A DNA stretch of 64,000 nucleotides from the NCBI RefSeq assembly GCF_050942425.1, contig NZ_CP192063.1, positions 5,022,001-5,086,000 on the forward strand, in the 5' to 3' direction. This document shows, piece by piece, positions 36,996 through 45,267 of the stretch. The stretch's first letter is position 1, and every line of letters starts with the position of its first letter. The notes under the pieces were generated by a model. That model searched no databases. It was not told where the DNA came from and saw nothing but the letters and a program-made list of their open reading frames with translations. Source of the stretch: Actinoallomurus sp050942425 (GTDB lineage Bacteria > Actinomycetota > Actinomycetes > Streptosporangiales > Streptosporangiaceae). The translations under genes and the position numbers were made by a program.

Positions 36996-38260
36996 GGCCG
37001 CAGTGTCTCCAGCGCCTCGCCGAAGCGGTCGGCGATCAGGCCGGCGTCCTCGGCCGTCAGCACCAGCGGCGGCCGCAGCTCTATCACGTTGCCCTGGCCG
37101 TGCTCGGACACCCGCGTGATCACCGCCCGGTCGGTGAGGGCCTTGTTGAGCGCGGTGGCCAGCCGGGGGGAGCGGGCGCCGTCGGGCTCGACCAGCTCGA
37201 CTCCCAGCATGAGGCCGACGCCGCGCACGTCGCCCACGCAGGGGAAGTCCGAGCGGAGCGCCCGTAGCCGCTCCAGCAGCACGGTCCCGGTCGCGCGCAC
37301 GCCGGCGAGGAACTCCGGGCGGCGCACCTCGTTCAGGGTCGCGACGGCGGCGGCCGCGGACAGGGTGTGGCTGCCGTAGGTGAACCCGTGCATCGAGCGC
37401 GGCATGCCCACGAGGCGTTCCTCGGTGAGGATCGCGGCGAGGGGGAAACCGCTGCCGGTCAGCCCCTTGGACAGCGTCATCATGTGCGGGGTCACGCCGA
37501 AGTGCTCGGCCGCGAACAGCCGGCCGGTCCGGCCCAGTCCCGTCTGGTTCTCGTCGAAGATCAGGATGATGTCGCGTTCCTCGCAGAACTCCTTGAGCCG
37601 CCGGAGGTAGCCCGGGGGCGGGACGACGTTGCCGCCCACCCCGCTGATCGGCTCGATGATCATCGCCGCGACGCTGCCCGAGCTGGCGTAGGTGATGAAG
37701 TCCTCGATCCGGTCCACGCACCACATGCCGCAGGTGTCCGGAGTCTGCCGGTAGAAGCAGCGGAAGCAGTACGGCTCGGGCACGTGCACCGCCCCGGGCA
37801 GGTGGTACGGGAACGGCGCCCGCATCCGCGACGTCCCGTTGTAGCTGGTGGCGGCGACGCTCTGGCCGACGTGCCCGCGGAACGGCACGATGACGTCCCG
37901 TTTGCCGGTGATCCACTGGGCGATCTTGATGGCGCCCTCGTTGGCGGTGGAGCCGCCGGAACTGCGCAGGTTCACGCGGGTCAGCGCCGGCGGGCTCAGC
38001 TCGACGAGCAGCTCCATGACCTGGTCGGTCGGCGTCGTACGGAACGAGGAGCTGGCGAACACCAGGTCGCCGAGCTGGTCCCGGACCGCCGCCAGCACGG
38101 CCGGGTGGTTGTGCCCCAGCACGAGGTTGAACGTCCCGGACACGCAGTCGAGATACTCCCGGCCGTCCGCGTCCCAGACGCGCACGCCCTCGCCGCGGAC
38201 CAGATGGACGTCGCCCAGCTCGTAGTAGGCGAACGCCTGCGGGTCGGAGCCGGCGTCCAT
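36992..38260 (-). CDS. Class III PLP aminotransferase, pseudosugar cluster
   Basis: 422 residues. FNLVLGHNHPAVLAAV near residue 45, an SSGGSTANEGAIKIA phosphate cup, IIEPISGVGG, FDENQTGLGRTG and the PLP lysine in LSKGLTGSGFPLAA. Between them is an unusual Cys-rich stretch (PYCFRCFYRQTPDTCGMWC, about 170-190), typical of some members. It should put an amino group on a cyclic ketone, the role of ValM in making validamine 7-phosphate. The ATG overlaps the TGA of the pseudoglycosyltransferase gene (TGATG). The cyclitol substrate is inferred from context. Confidence 0.85.
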   Translation of the reverse strand: MDAGSDPQAFAYYELGDVHLVRGEGVRVWDADGREYLDCVSGTFNLVLGHNHPAVLAAVRDQLGDLVFASSSFRTTPTDQVMELLVELSPPALTRVNLRSSGGSTANEGAIKIAQWITGKRDVIVPFRGHVGQSVAATSYNGTSRMRAPFPYHLPGAVHVPEPYCFRCFYRQTPDTCGMWCVDRIEDFITYASSGSVAAMIIEPISGVGGNVVPPPGYLRRLKEFCEERDIILIFDENQTGLGRTGRLFAAEHFGVTPHMMTLSKGLTGSGFPLAAILTEERLVGMPRSMHGFTYGSHTLSAAAAVATLNEVRRPEFLAGVRATGTVLLERLRALRSDFPCVGDVRGVGLMLGVELVEPDGARSPRLATALNKALTDRAVITRVSEHGQGNVIELRPPLVLTAEDAGLIADRFGEALETLRP

Positions 38261-39684
38261 CACCCGACGTCCAGACTGGCCAGCTGCGCGGTGACCCAGG
38301 ACTCCAGGGTCCACGGCCGGGCGGTCTCGCGCCGCCGCTCCGCCGCCTCGGCCCGTTCCTTCGGGTCGGCCAGCAGCCCGGCGGCGATCGCCTCGGCCTG
38401 CTCGATCAGGTCGTAGGGGTTGACCGTGCGGCACACCGGGGCGAGGATCTCGGCCGCGCCGGCCATCTCCGACAGCACGACGTCGGCGTCCCGCTCGTTC
38501 ACCAGGGGCGCCTCGAAGACGCTGAGGTTCTGGCCGTCCACCGTGGAGTTGAAGATCAGCAGGTCGGCCCGTTCGAAGCAGCCGAAGGTGTGGCCGACCT
38601 CGTTGTCGCAGTGCGTGCGTACCGTGTCGGCTCCCAGCGTGGCGTTGGCCTCGGCGACGGCCTGCTCCACCCGTCTCTGGTACTCGGCGTTGGCCGTGAC
38701 GTACAGGCGGTTCGGGTTCATCCGCACGAGCATCCGGGTCCCGCGCAGGCGCTCGTTCCGCTGGACGGCCAGCACGAAGGCCTGGACAGCGCGCTCGCCG
38801 TTCTTGATCGGGTCGGTGCGGCCGGAGTGCACGACGAGCGGGCGGTCGCCGGCCCATTCGGCGATGCCCGCGGGCAGCCGCGCGTCACGGCGGTGCAGCG
38901 TCTCCGGGCTGTACCCGAGAGGCTGGGTGCGCACCTTGGTCAGGTGGCCGGCGCGCCGTACGGTGCAGGCGTCCGTGTCGACCTCGGCGTCGGGCAGGAG
39001 GTCGGCCACGCAGGCCAGGAAGTTGGCCGTCCAGCGGTGGGCGAAGAACCCGATGGTGTCGGCCGCGAGCATGCCCTCCAGCACGCCGGTCCGGATCGTC
39101 CGGGGGAGGATCCGCCAGTAGTCCGCGGACGGCCAGGGAATGTGCACGAACAGCAGGATCGGCGCGTCCGGGCGCCGGGCCCGGAGCCGTTCGGGGACAC
39201 GGACGAGCTGGTAGTCGTGGACGAGGAAGACCGGGTCGGGCTCGTCCGCGGAGCGCCGCAGCAGTTCACCCGCGAAGTCCTCGGTGAACTCCCCGAACCG
39301 CTCCCACGCCTGCCGGGTCTCCTCGCCGAAGGACGGCTGGGTCCAGCGGTCCCAACCGTAGTTGTTCCCGGCCCACATCAGCTCGGCGGTGAAGAAGTTC
39401 TGCACGGTCCGGAAGGCGTCGCGGTCGTGGCGCAGCTGGTGGAGCCGTACCGTGCGGCCCGACGGCAGCTCGATGCTCATGCCGTCCGGGTTCTCGATCG
39501 CCGCCCGGTGGTCGTCGTCGCTGTCCGCGCTCACGATCCACGCCACGTCCAGGTACCCGGCCTGCTCGGCGACCACGTTGCCGGTGCCGCCCGGGGCCAG
39601 CCACGCGCGCAGCCGCCCGGTCTCCGGCTCGGGGGCGTAGCTGACCACCGCGCGTTTGCTGGCGAGGAAGACCCGCTTGCTCAC
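38260..39684 (-). CDS. VldE/ValL-type pseudoglycosyltransferase (GT20 relative)
   Basis: 474 residues, start GTG 39684 with GGAGGA six bases upstream. The fold is that of trehalose-6-phosphate synthase, but the active-site motifs are those of VldE/ValL as I recall them. The N-terminus reads FLASKRAVV and APGGTGNVVAEQAG. Other motifs are NNYGWDRWTQPSFG, HDYQL (Asp157), HIPWPSADYWRILP (His181), HSGRTDPIKN (Arg289, Lys294) and NSTVDGQNLSVFEAPLVNERDADV. OtsA proteins have RLDYxKG and DGMNLVxxE at the last two places. VldE joins a nucleotide-activated C7-cyclitol to an aminocyclitol phosphate by a C-N bond with retention. This is the defining gene of the cluster. Confidence 0.9.
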   Translation of the reverse strand: MSKRVFLASKRAVVSYAPEPETGRLRAWLAPGGTGNVVAEQAGYLDVAWIVSADSDDDHRAAIENPDGMSIELPSGRTVRLHQLRHDRDAFRTVQNFFTAELMWAGNNYGWDRWTQPSFGEETRQAWERFGEFTEDFAGELLRRSADEPDPVFLVHDYQLVRVPERLRARRPDAPILLFVHIPWPSADYWRILPRTIRTGVLEGMLAADTIGFFAHRWTANFLACVADLLPDAEVDTDACTVRRAGHLTKVRTQPLGYSPETLHRRDARLPAGIAEWAGDRPLVVHSGRTDPIKNGERAVQAFVLAVQRNERLRGTRMLVRMNPNRLYVTANAEYQRRVEQAVAEANATLGADTVRTHCDNEVGHTFGCFERADLLIFNSTVDGQNLSVFEAPLVNERDADVVLSEMAGAAEILAPVCRTVNPYDLIEQAEAIAAGLLADPKERAEAAERRRETARPWTLESWVTAQLASLDVG

Positions 39685-39686
39685 TC

Positions 39687-40622
39687 TCACTCCTCCACGG
39701 ATCGGGGGGCGGGGACGGTGAAGGGTGTTTCGGGGGAGAGCGCACGCCCGGCCAGCCGGCGGGTGCCCTCGTCGACGTCCACCGGCCACAGGCCGGCCAG
39801 CTCCGGCAGGTCGGCCGCGTACTCGCTGTGCAGGCAGGCATTGGCCGGGCGGCAGGCGTAGGCCGTACCCGCCTTGCGGACCGGACGGATCAGGCTCTCG
39901 TCCAGCCCGAGGCCCCGGGCGATCCGGCCGGCCCACGCGTACCGCGAGAGGCGATCGGGCCCGGCCAGGTGCAGCACACCCGTCCGCCGGGTCCGCACGA
40001 GCTCGGCCGACCAGGCGGCGACGTCGTCGACGAGCACCGGGGTGTTCCAGTGGTCGGGCGGGGCCTCCACCGGAAGCCCCGCCCGGAGCCTGCGGACGCA
40101 GGTCGTGAAGTAGTTGGGCCGGTGGCCGTCGGGGTCCCAGCCGTAGACGAGGCTGACGCGCAGCACCAGGGCGGAGCCGGTGTCCAGCAGGGTCCGTTCG
40201 GCGGCCAGCTTGGCGCGGCCGTACGCGTTGGCGGGCGCGACCTCGTCGGACTCGCGGTGGCTGTGCCGGGTGCCGGCGAAGACGTTGTCCGTCGAGATCA
40301 GCAGGACGGGACGTCTCCCGAGGGCCTCCGCGAGGTTGGCCGCGCCGTCGCCGTGCGCGGCCATCGCCTCCTCGGGATGCCGCTCGCACCAGGTGATGTC
40401 GGAGGGGCCGTGCACGACGACGACGGCGTCCGGCGCGACGAGGCGGAAGGCGTCCCGGCAGGCCCAGGGATCGCGTACGTCCAGCTCTCGCCATTCCATG
40501 CCCGTCGAGGACCGGGCCGTCGGCGGTCGTCTGGAGCACAGGACCGCCCTGCCGCCGAGCGCGCGGATCCGGGCGCCGATGCGCCCGCCGAGATAACCGC
40601 TGCCGACCACCATCGTCAGCAT
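39687..40622 (-). CDS. RmlD-like SDR reductase, pseudosugar cluster
   Basis: 311 residues from ATG 40622 (ATG 40613 also possible). Extended SDR: VVGSGYLGGRIGARI at the N-terminus, VLLISTDNVFAG with the catalytic Thr, YGRAKLAAE (Tyr-x3-Lys) and LVYGWDPDG. It resembles dTDP-4-dehydrorhamnose reductase in motifs. In this context it probably reduces a keto-cyclitol intermediate or saturates the ring; the substrate is unknown. It is the first gene of the minus-strand operon and lies two bases before the pseudoglycosyltransferase start. Confidence 0.82.
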   Translation of the reverse strand: MLTMVVGSGYLGGRIGARIRALGGRAVLCSRRPPTARSSTGMEWRELDVRDPWACRDAFRLVAPDAVVVVHGPSDITWCERHPEEAMAAHGDGAANLAEALGRRPVLLISTDNVFAGTRHSHRESDEVAPANAYGRAKLAAERTLLDTGSALVLRVSLVYGWDPDGHRPNYFTTCVRRLRAGLPVEAPPDHWNTPVLVDDVAAWSAELVRTRRTGVLHLAGPDRLSRYAWAGRIARGLGLDESLIRPVRKAGTAYACRPANACLHSEYAADLPELAGLWPVDVDEGTRRLAGRALSPETPFTVPAPRSVEE

Positions 40623-40806
40623 GGGCGGGCCTCGCGCCGGGCGGATCCGTCGACCCGCGCGGCGGCCGGCCCGTTGCGAGCGGAGCATGTCGCATCCGCC
40701 GGAGATCTCACCCGCTCGGCGTTCCGGCCGGCGCCCTCAGATGTACGCATCGACCCACATCATTGGCAAATCTCCCATTTGACAAACATGGTGACTTAGG
40801 GGGTTA

Positions 40807-40821
40807 CCGAATCTGATTCGG
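40807..40821. promoter_or_regulatory. Dyad in the divergent pseudosugar promoter
   Basis: CCGAATC-T-GATTCGG, a perfect 15-bp dyad, flanked by a looser outer pair (GGGTTAC and GTAAACCC). It lies in the 241-bp region between the two operons and 43 bp before the cyclase start. It would allow one regulator to control both arms. Confidence 0.55.
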
Positions 40822-40863
40822 GGGTAAACCCGACTCATTTGGTTGATCTCGGTAAGGAGGAAG

Positions 40864-42036
40864 ATGGCCGAAAGCGGCTATGTCGTTCGTGATCGCATCC
40901 CGTTGTCCACGAATCCGTCGGCCATTGAGCTGAAAATCAACCGAGAGGACACCTACCGCATCCACGTCGTGCGTGATTCGTCGGCGGCCACCGAGGCGCT
41001 CCTCGCCGAACTCGACGGCCGCCGCGCCGCGGTGATCACCGAGCGGACCGTCGCCTCGCTTCCCGCATACCGGATCACCGGCGCCCTCGGCGAACGCGGG
41101 AGACTGCTCGGCAGCATCGCCATCCCGCCGGGGGAGCGCAGCAAGAGCCTCGACACCGCCTACCTGCTCATCGACTGGCTGGCCCAGCTCGGCCTGGCGC
41201 GGCGGGACGTCGTGGTCGCGCTCGGCGGCGGAATGATCATGGATACGGTCGGCTGGGTGGCCAGCGCGTACATGCGCGGCGTGCCCTACGTCAACGTCCC
41301 CACCACCCTCCTCGCCCAGGTCGACGCGGGGCTCGGCGGAAAGGTCGCGGTCGACCACAACGCCGCCAAGAACCTGGTCGGCGCGTTCTACCAGCCACGC
41401 GCCGTCATCTCGTGCCTGGAGTTCCTCGAGACGCTCGACCCGCGGCAGGCGCGCGCGGGTCTCGCCGAGGTCGTGAAAAAAGCGGTCATCGCCTCCCCGG
41501 AACTGTTCCAGTTCATCGAGCAGAACGCCGATGAACTGGTGCGATGCAGTCCCCGGCCATCCGAGACGCTGGTCCGCGCGGCCAGCACCATCAAGTGCGA
41601 ACTCGTCGGACGCGACCCTTATGAGGTCGACCTGCGCCGCCCGCTGAACTTCGGGCACACCGTCGGGCACGCCGTGGAGACGACCACCGGGTACGGCCCG
41701 GTGCTGCACGGTGAGGCGGTGGCCTTCGGGATGGCCATCGCCGTCGACATCTCCCGGGCCCGCGGCCTCCTCGCCCCGGCCCTCGCCGACCGGATCACCC
41801 GGCTGCTGACCGGCCTCGGCCTGCCGGTCCGCCTGGAACAGCTCCGGTCCGTACCGCCCGTCGAGGACGTGCTGGCCGCACTGGACAAGATCCGTGAGAT
41901 CCGGGACGGCAGCCTGCGTTTCGTGCTCCCGGTCGAGCTGGGCACCACCCTCATCGCCGATGACGTCACCGAGGACGAGGTGCGGGCCGCCCTCCTGCGC
42001 AACGTCGCGGAGGACGTCCCGGCGGGCCGCCGATGA
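40864..42036 (+). CDS. Sugar phosphate cyclase (DHQ synthase superfamily)
   Basis: 390 residues from ATG 40864 (AAGGAGG just upstream). NAD-binding GGGMIMDTVG (about 121), RGVPYVNVPTTLLAQVDAG and LGGKVAVDHNAAKNLVGAFYQP (Lys160). AEVVKKA (Glu202, Lys205) and LRRPLNFGHTVGHA (Asn262, His265, His269) follow, then LHGEAVAFGM. The last four are like dehydroquinate synthase. KVAVD replaces its KTGIN, and the usual DKK near the C-terminus reads DKIREI. C7-cyclitol synthases of validamycin or acarbose have a different GH motif. In this cluster the enzyme should close a sedoheptulose 7-phosphate-like sugar into the C7 ring; subclass unresolved. Confidence 0.85.
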   Translation: MAESGYVVRDRIPLSTNPSAIELKINREDTYRIHVVRDSSAATEALLAELDGRRAAVITERTVASLPAYRITGALGERGRLLGSIAIPPGERSKSLDTAYLLIDWLAQLGLARRDVVVALGGGMIMDTVGWVASAYMRGVPYVNVPTTLLAQVDAGLGGKVAVDHNAAKNLVGAFYQPRAVISCLEFLETLDPRQARAGLAEVVKKAVIASPELFQFIEQNADELVRCSPRPSETLVRAASTIKCELVGRDPYEVDLRRPLNFGHTVGHAVETTTGYGPVLHGEAVAFGMAIAVDISRARGLLAPALADRITRLLTGLGLPVRLEQLRSVPPVEDVLAALDKIREIRDGSLRFVLPVELGTTLIADDVTEDEVRAALLRNVAEDVPAGRR

Positions 42037-44015
42037 CGGCGCTGTGGGCGGTCGACGCCGGCGGCAGCACCACCTCGGCGATCATCTCGACGGGCGTCGT
42101 CCGGACGTACGGGCCGGTCAATCCCGCGTCCGTCGGCGCCGACGCGGCCGACCGGACCCTGCGCGCCCTGTTCGGCGAGGTCGCCGCCGCACTGGACGGC
42201 CGGCCGGGAACCGGGTGGATCGCCACCGCGACCGTGGACCTCGCCGACCCGGGCGGGGAACCGGACCGCCTGCGCGCGCTCGCCCGCGAGGCGGGCGTGC
42301 ACGGCCGGCTGCTGCTGTCCAACGACGCCCTGCCCTGGCTCGTCGCCCCGCCTCTCGACGGCCGGGGCGTCGCGCTGGTGTGCGGCACCGGGTCGGGATT
42401 CATCGCCGCCGGTGACCGTGCCGCCCTGACGCGGGTGGGCGGCTGTGAGTACCTGGGCAGCGACGAGGGCAGCGCCTTCGACCTCGGGCTGGCCGGGCTC
42501 CGCGCCGCCGTCCGCGCCGAGGACGGCCGGGGCCCGGCGACCGCGATCGCCGCCCGGCTGGCCGACCGGCACGGGGCGGCCCCGGCCGAACTGGCCCGCC
42601 GGCTCGCCGCCGAGGCGTTCCCCAAGGCCGCGGTGGCCGCCCTCGCGCCGGCCGTGTGCGACGCCTGGCTGGACGGCGACGGTCCCGCGGCCGCGCTGGT
42701 GTCCGCCGCGCTCGACGAGCTCGTCCTGGGCGTGCGCGCCGCCCGCGACCGGGCCGGCCTCACCGGCCACTGGTCCGTCGCCGCCGGCGGCGGTGTGCTG
42801 CGCGGCTGCCCCCCGCTGCTGACCGAACTCACCCGGAGGCTGCGCTCCGAGCTGTCGGCGGCCGAGGTCGTCCCGGTCACCGAACCGGTGGCGTCCGTGC
42901 ACGCCGCGCTCCGGAACCACGTTCGGGACGGCCGGGTCCACCCGCCGGACGGGCCGGCCGGCGGCGCCACCTGGCTCATCGACCTGGACCCGGCGCCGCG
43001 CCGCGCCCGGCCGAACCCCGCACCGCCGCCCCCGGAGGCCGGCGACCCGCAGGTGCGCGTCGGACTGTGCCTGGCGGCCTGGGGCGGTTCCGGGCTCGCC
43101 GCGGCGCTCGAGCAGGCCACGCTGGTCGAGGCGGACGCCGTGGACCTGCCCACCGACACCACCTCGGGCCTGCTGGATCTGGCGCGCTGGTCCCGGGACG
43201 AGGCCTACCGCGCGGAACTGCGCGCCGCGCTCGCGGGCGGGCGCGTCGGCTGCGTGAGCAACAGCCGGGACACCCAGCTGCTGCTCGGCCCGCACGGCCC
43301 GCACACCGATCCCGTACTCGACGGCTCCGAGCAGGCCAAGCGCGAGCACGCCCTGCGGCACGCCCTCGACACGGTCCGGCTCGCCGCCGACCTGGGCGCG
43401 CCCCACGCCCGGCTGATGTTCGGCGTCCCGGACGTCGCCCGCTGGCTCTCCTGGTGGCACAGCACCGTGAGCTGGGCCGACAACGTCACCGACTGGTGCG
43501 AGCGGGCACGGCCGGTCCTGAGGCTGGCCGCCGAGCACGGCGTGACACTGCTGGTCGAACCGCATCCCAAACAGGTCGCCTACGACCGGGCCAGCGCCCG
43601 GCACCTGCTCGACGCGGCGGCGCGGGCGGAGCCGCGCGCCGCGGTCCGGCTCTGCGTCGACCCGGCCAACCTCGCCGCCACGGGACACGACCCGGTGGAC
43701 GCGGTCCGCGGTTGGGGCACCGACCTCGGCGCCGCTCACGCGAAGGACCTGCAGGTCTGGAAGGGCGCCGAGGCGCCGCGCGGAGCGGGCTGGTCCCGGT
43801 ACGGTCCAGGGCCGCCGATCCGGTTCCGCGCCCTCGGCACCGGCGGGCTGCCCTGGCCGGCGATCGTCTCCGCGCTGCTCGACGAGGACTTCCACGGCGT
43901 GCTGTACGTCGAGCACGAGGACGCCCTGCTGCCCCGGGAGCAGAGCGTGGGCGTCTCGGCACGGCTCCTGCGCGAGCTGCTGCCGCGGGCCCGCCCGCAG
44001 GGGCGCACATGGTGA
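42033..44015 (+). CDS. Fusion of BadF/GlcNAc-kinase-like kinase and TIM-barrel sugar isomerase/epimerase
   Basis: 660 residues. Residues 1-300 are an ASKHA sugar kinase of the BadF type (VDAGGSTTSAII, VCGTGSGFIAAG, GSDEGSAFDLGL, AVRAEDGRGPATA, SVAAGGGVLRG). A Pro-rich linker (about 300-337) leads to an AP-endonuclease-2-like TIM barrel (338-655). This part contains GLCLAAWGGSG, ARLMFGVPDVARW, LLVEPHPKQ, LCVDPANLAATGHD, AHAKDLQVWK and LYVEHEDAL. Its conserved Glu/His/Asp residues could hold a metal. The first half should phosphorylate a C7-cyclitol and the second isomerise or epimerise it, doing the jobs of ValC and ValD in one chain. The start overlaps the cyclase stop (ATGA). Confidence 0.88.
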   Translation: MTALWAVDAGGSTTSAIISTGVVRTYGPVNPASVGADAADRTLRALFGEVAAALDGRPGTGWIATATVDLADPGGEPDRLRALAREAGVHGRLLLSNDALPWLVAPPLDGRGVALVCGTGSGFIAAGDRAALTRVGGCEYLGSDEGSAFDLGLAGLRAAVRAEDGRGPATAIAARLADRHGAAPAELARRLAAEAFPKAAVAALAPAVCDAWLDGDGPAAALVSAALDELVLGVRAARDRAGLTGHWSVAAGGGVLRGCPPLLTELTRRLRSELSAAEVVPVTEPVASVHAALRNHVRDGRVHPPDGPAGGATWLIDLDPAPRRARPNPAPPPPEAGDPQVRVGLCLAAWGGSGLAAALEQATLVEADAVDLPTDTTSGLLDLARWSRDEAYRAELRAALAGGRVGCVSNSRDTQLLLGPHGPHTDPVLDGSEQAKREHALRHALDTVRLAADLGAPHARLMFGVPDVARWLSWWHSTVSWADNVTDWCERARPVLRLAAEHGVTLLVEPHPKQVAYDRASARHLLDAAARAEPRAAVRLCVDPANLAATGHDPVDAVRGWGTDLGAAHAKDLQVWKGAEAPRGAGWSRYGPGPPIRFRALGTGGLPWPAIVSALLDEDFHGVLYVEHEDALLPREQSVGVSARLLRELLPRARPQGRTW

Positions 44016-44049
44016 CGGACCGGCCGTCTCACTTCCGGAGGAGGACCCG

Positions 44050-45159
44050 ATGACCCTGCAGGACGTGCGCGCGGCGCTGCTCGCCGGTGGTCTCGGCGAG
44101 CGGATGGGCCGGCTGACCGACGCCATGTGCAAGCCGCTCGTCCCGTACGCCGCGTCCTGCCGTCTGGTCGACTTCAGCGTCGCGAACGCGGCCCGCTCCG
44201 GGGTGCCCGAGGTGGTGCTGCTGTCCCTGCATCGGGAGCGGGACCTGATCGACCATCTCACGTCGCACTGGGACGGCAGGGGAGTCCGGGTGAACTTCGG
44301 CCCCCATGACGAACTCGTACGCTCGGGCGATCTCGCGGCCGGTGCCCCGCTGCCGCCCCGGCCCGCCGAGTCCGGCACCGCCGACGCCCTCCTGAACAAC
44401 GCCGAGTACCTGTTCGCGCCCGGCGCGAGAGACGTCCTGGTGCAGCACGCCGATCACGTCTACGTCTTCGACTACGGGCCGATGGTCGCGGCGCACCGCG
44501 CGGCCGGCGCCGACGCGACCATCGGGGTGCAGCGCATCGAACGGCGCTTCGTCCACCTGTTCGGCATGGTGGACGTCGACGCGGACCTGCGCGTGCGCCG
44601 CCTGGTCGAGAAGCCCGCCGAGCCGACGTCGGACCTGGTGTTCACCGCGTTCTGCCTGTTCCGGGCGGACGTGCTGGAGGAGGTGCTCACCTCGCTCGCC
44701 GCGCTCGGCGAGAACGGCTGGCGGCACGACATCAGCCGGGACGTCCTGCCCGTGATGATCGGGGAGGGACGTCGTGTCCTGGCCCATCCGATCTCCGGAT
44801 ACTGGGCCGACATCGGCACCGTGGAGCGCTACCACCTGGAGCAGATGCGGTTGCTCGACCGTCCGTTCCCGCTGCCGCCGGAGACTCTCCCGCGCACGCT
44901 GGCCGACGCGCCGCCTCGCTTCGTCCCCCACCTGCGCAGCCTCGTCGGGGCGGGTGCCGACGTGCCGCCCGGCGCGGTCGTACGGTCCAGTCTGCTGTAC
45001 CCCGGGTGTGTCCTGGAGCCGGGGGCGGAGGTGGATCGGTCGGTGGTTCTCCCCGGCGCACGCGTGCGGGCCGGGGCGCGCCTGAGCGGCGCGGTGGCGG
45101 CGGTCGGTGAGGACGTCACGGGCACGCGCACCGGCCTGGCCGACCTGGGACCGGCCTGA
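44050..45159 (+). CDS. GlgC/ValB-like nucleotidyltransferase
   Basis: 369 residues. GlgC-type motifs: ALLAGGLGERMGRLT, CKPLVPYAASCRLVDFSVANAARSG, HADHVYVFDYGPMVAAHRAAGAD, VEKPAEPTSDLV, HDISRDVLPVMI and GYWADIGTVERYHLEQM. The C-terminus (about 295-365) is a left-handed beta helix. ADP-glucose pyrophosphorylase homologues (ValB) activate valienol 1-phosphate in validamycin biosynthesis, so this gene should make the nucleotide-cyclitol donor for the VldE-like enzyme. The base (GDP, ADP or other) cannot be read from the sequence. GGAGGAGG precedes ATG 44050. Confidence 0.88.
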   Translation: MTLQDVRAALLAGGLGERMGRLTDAMCKPLVPYAASCRLVDFSVANAARSGVPEVVLLSLHRERDLIDHLTSHWDGRGVRVNFGPHDELVRSGDLAAGAPLPPRPAESGTADALLNNAEYLFAPGARDVLVQHADHVYVFDYGPMVAAHRAAGADATIGVQRIERRFVHLFGMVDVDADLRVRRLVEKPAEPTSDLVFTAFCLFRADVLEEVLTSLAALGENGWRHDISRDVLPVMIGEGRRVLAHPISGYWADIGTVERYHLEQMRLLDRPFPLPPETLPRTLADAPPRFVPHLRSLVGAGADVPPGAVVRSSLLYPGCVLEPGAEVDRSVVLPGARVRAGARLSGAVAAVGEDVTGTRTGLADLGPA

Positions 45160-45223
45160 TCGACCGTGGGCCGCGGGTACGAGCCCGGGTCGAGCGGCGT
45201 CACCGACGCCTGTCAGGGCGGTC

Positions 45224-45261
45224 GCGCGGCGGCCGGCGGGCGCTTCCGCCGACCGCCGCGC
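45224..45261. terminator. Hairpin between convergent genes
   Basis: GCGCGGCGG (45224-45232) pairs with CCGCCGCGC (45253-45261) between the nucleotidyltransferase and sugar-dehydrogenase genes. The decamer GCCTGTCAGG flanks it on both sides (45209 and 45263). Confidence 0.55.
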
Positions 45262-45267
45262 TGCCTG

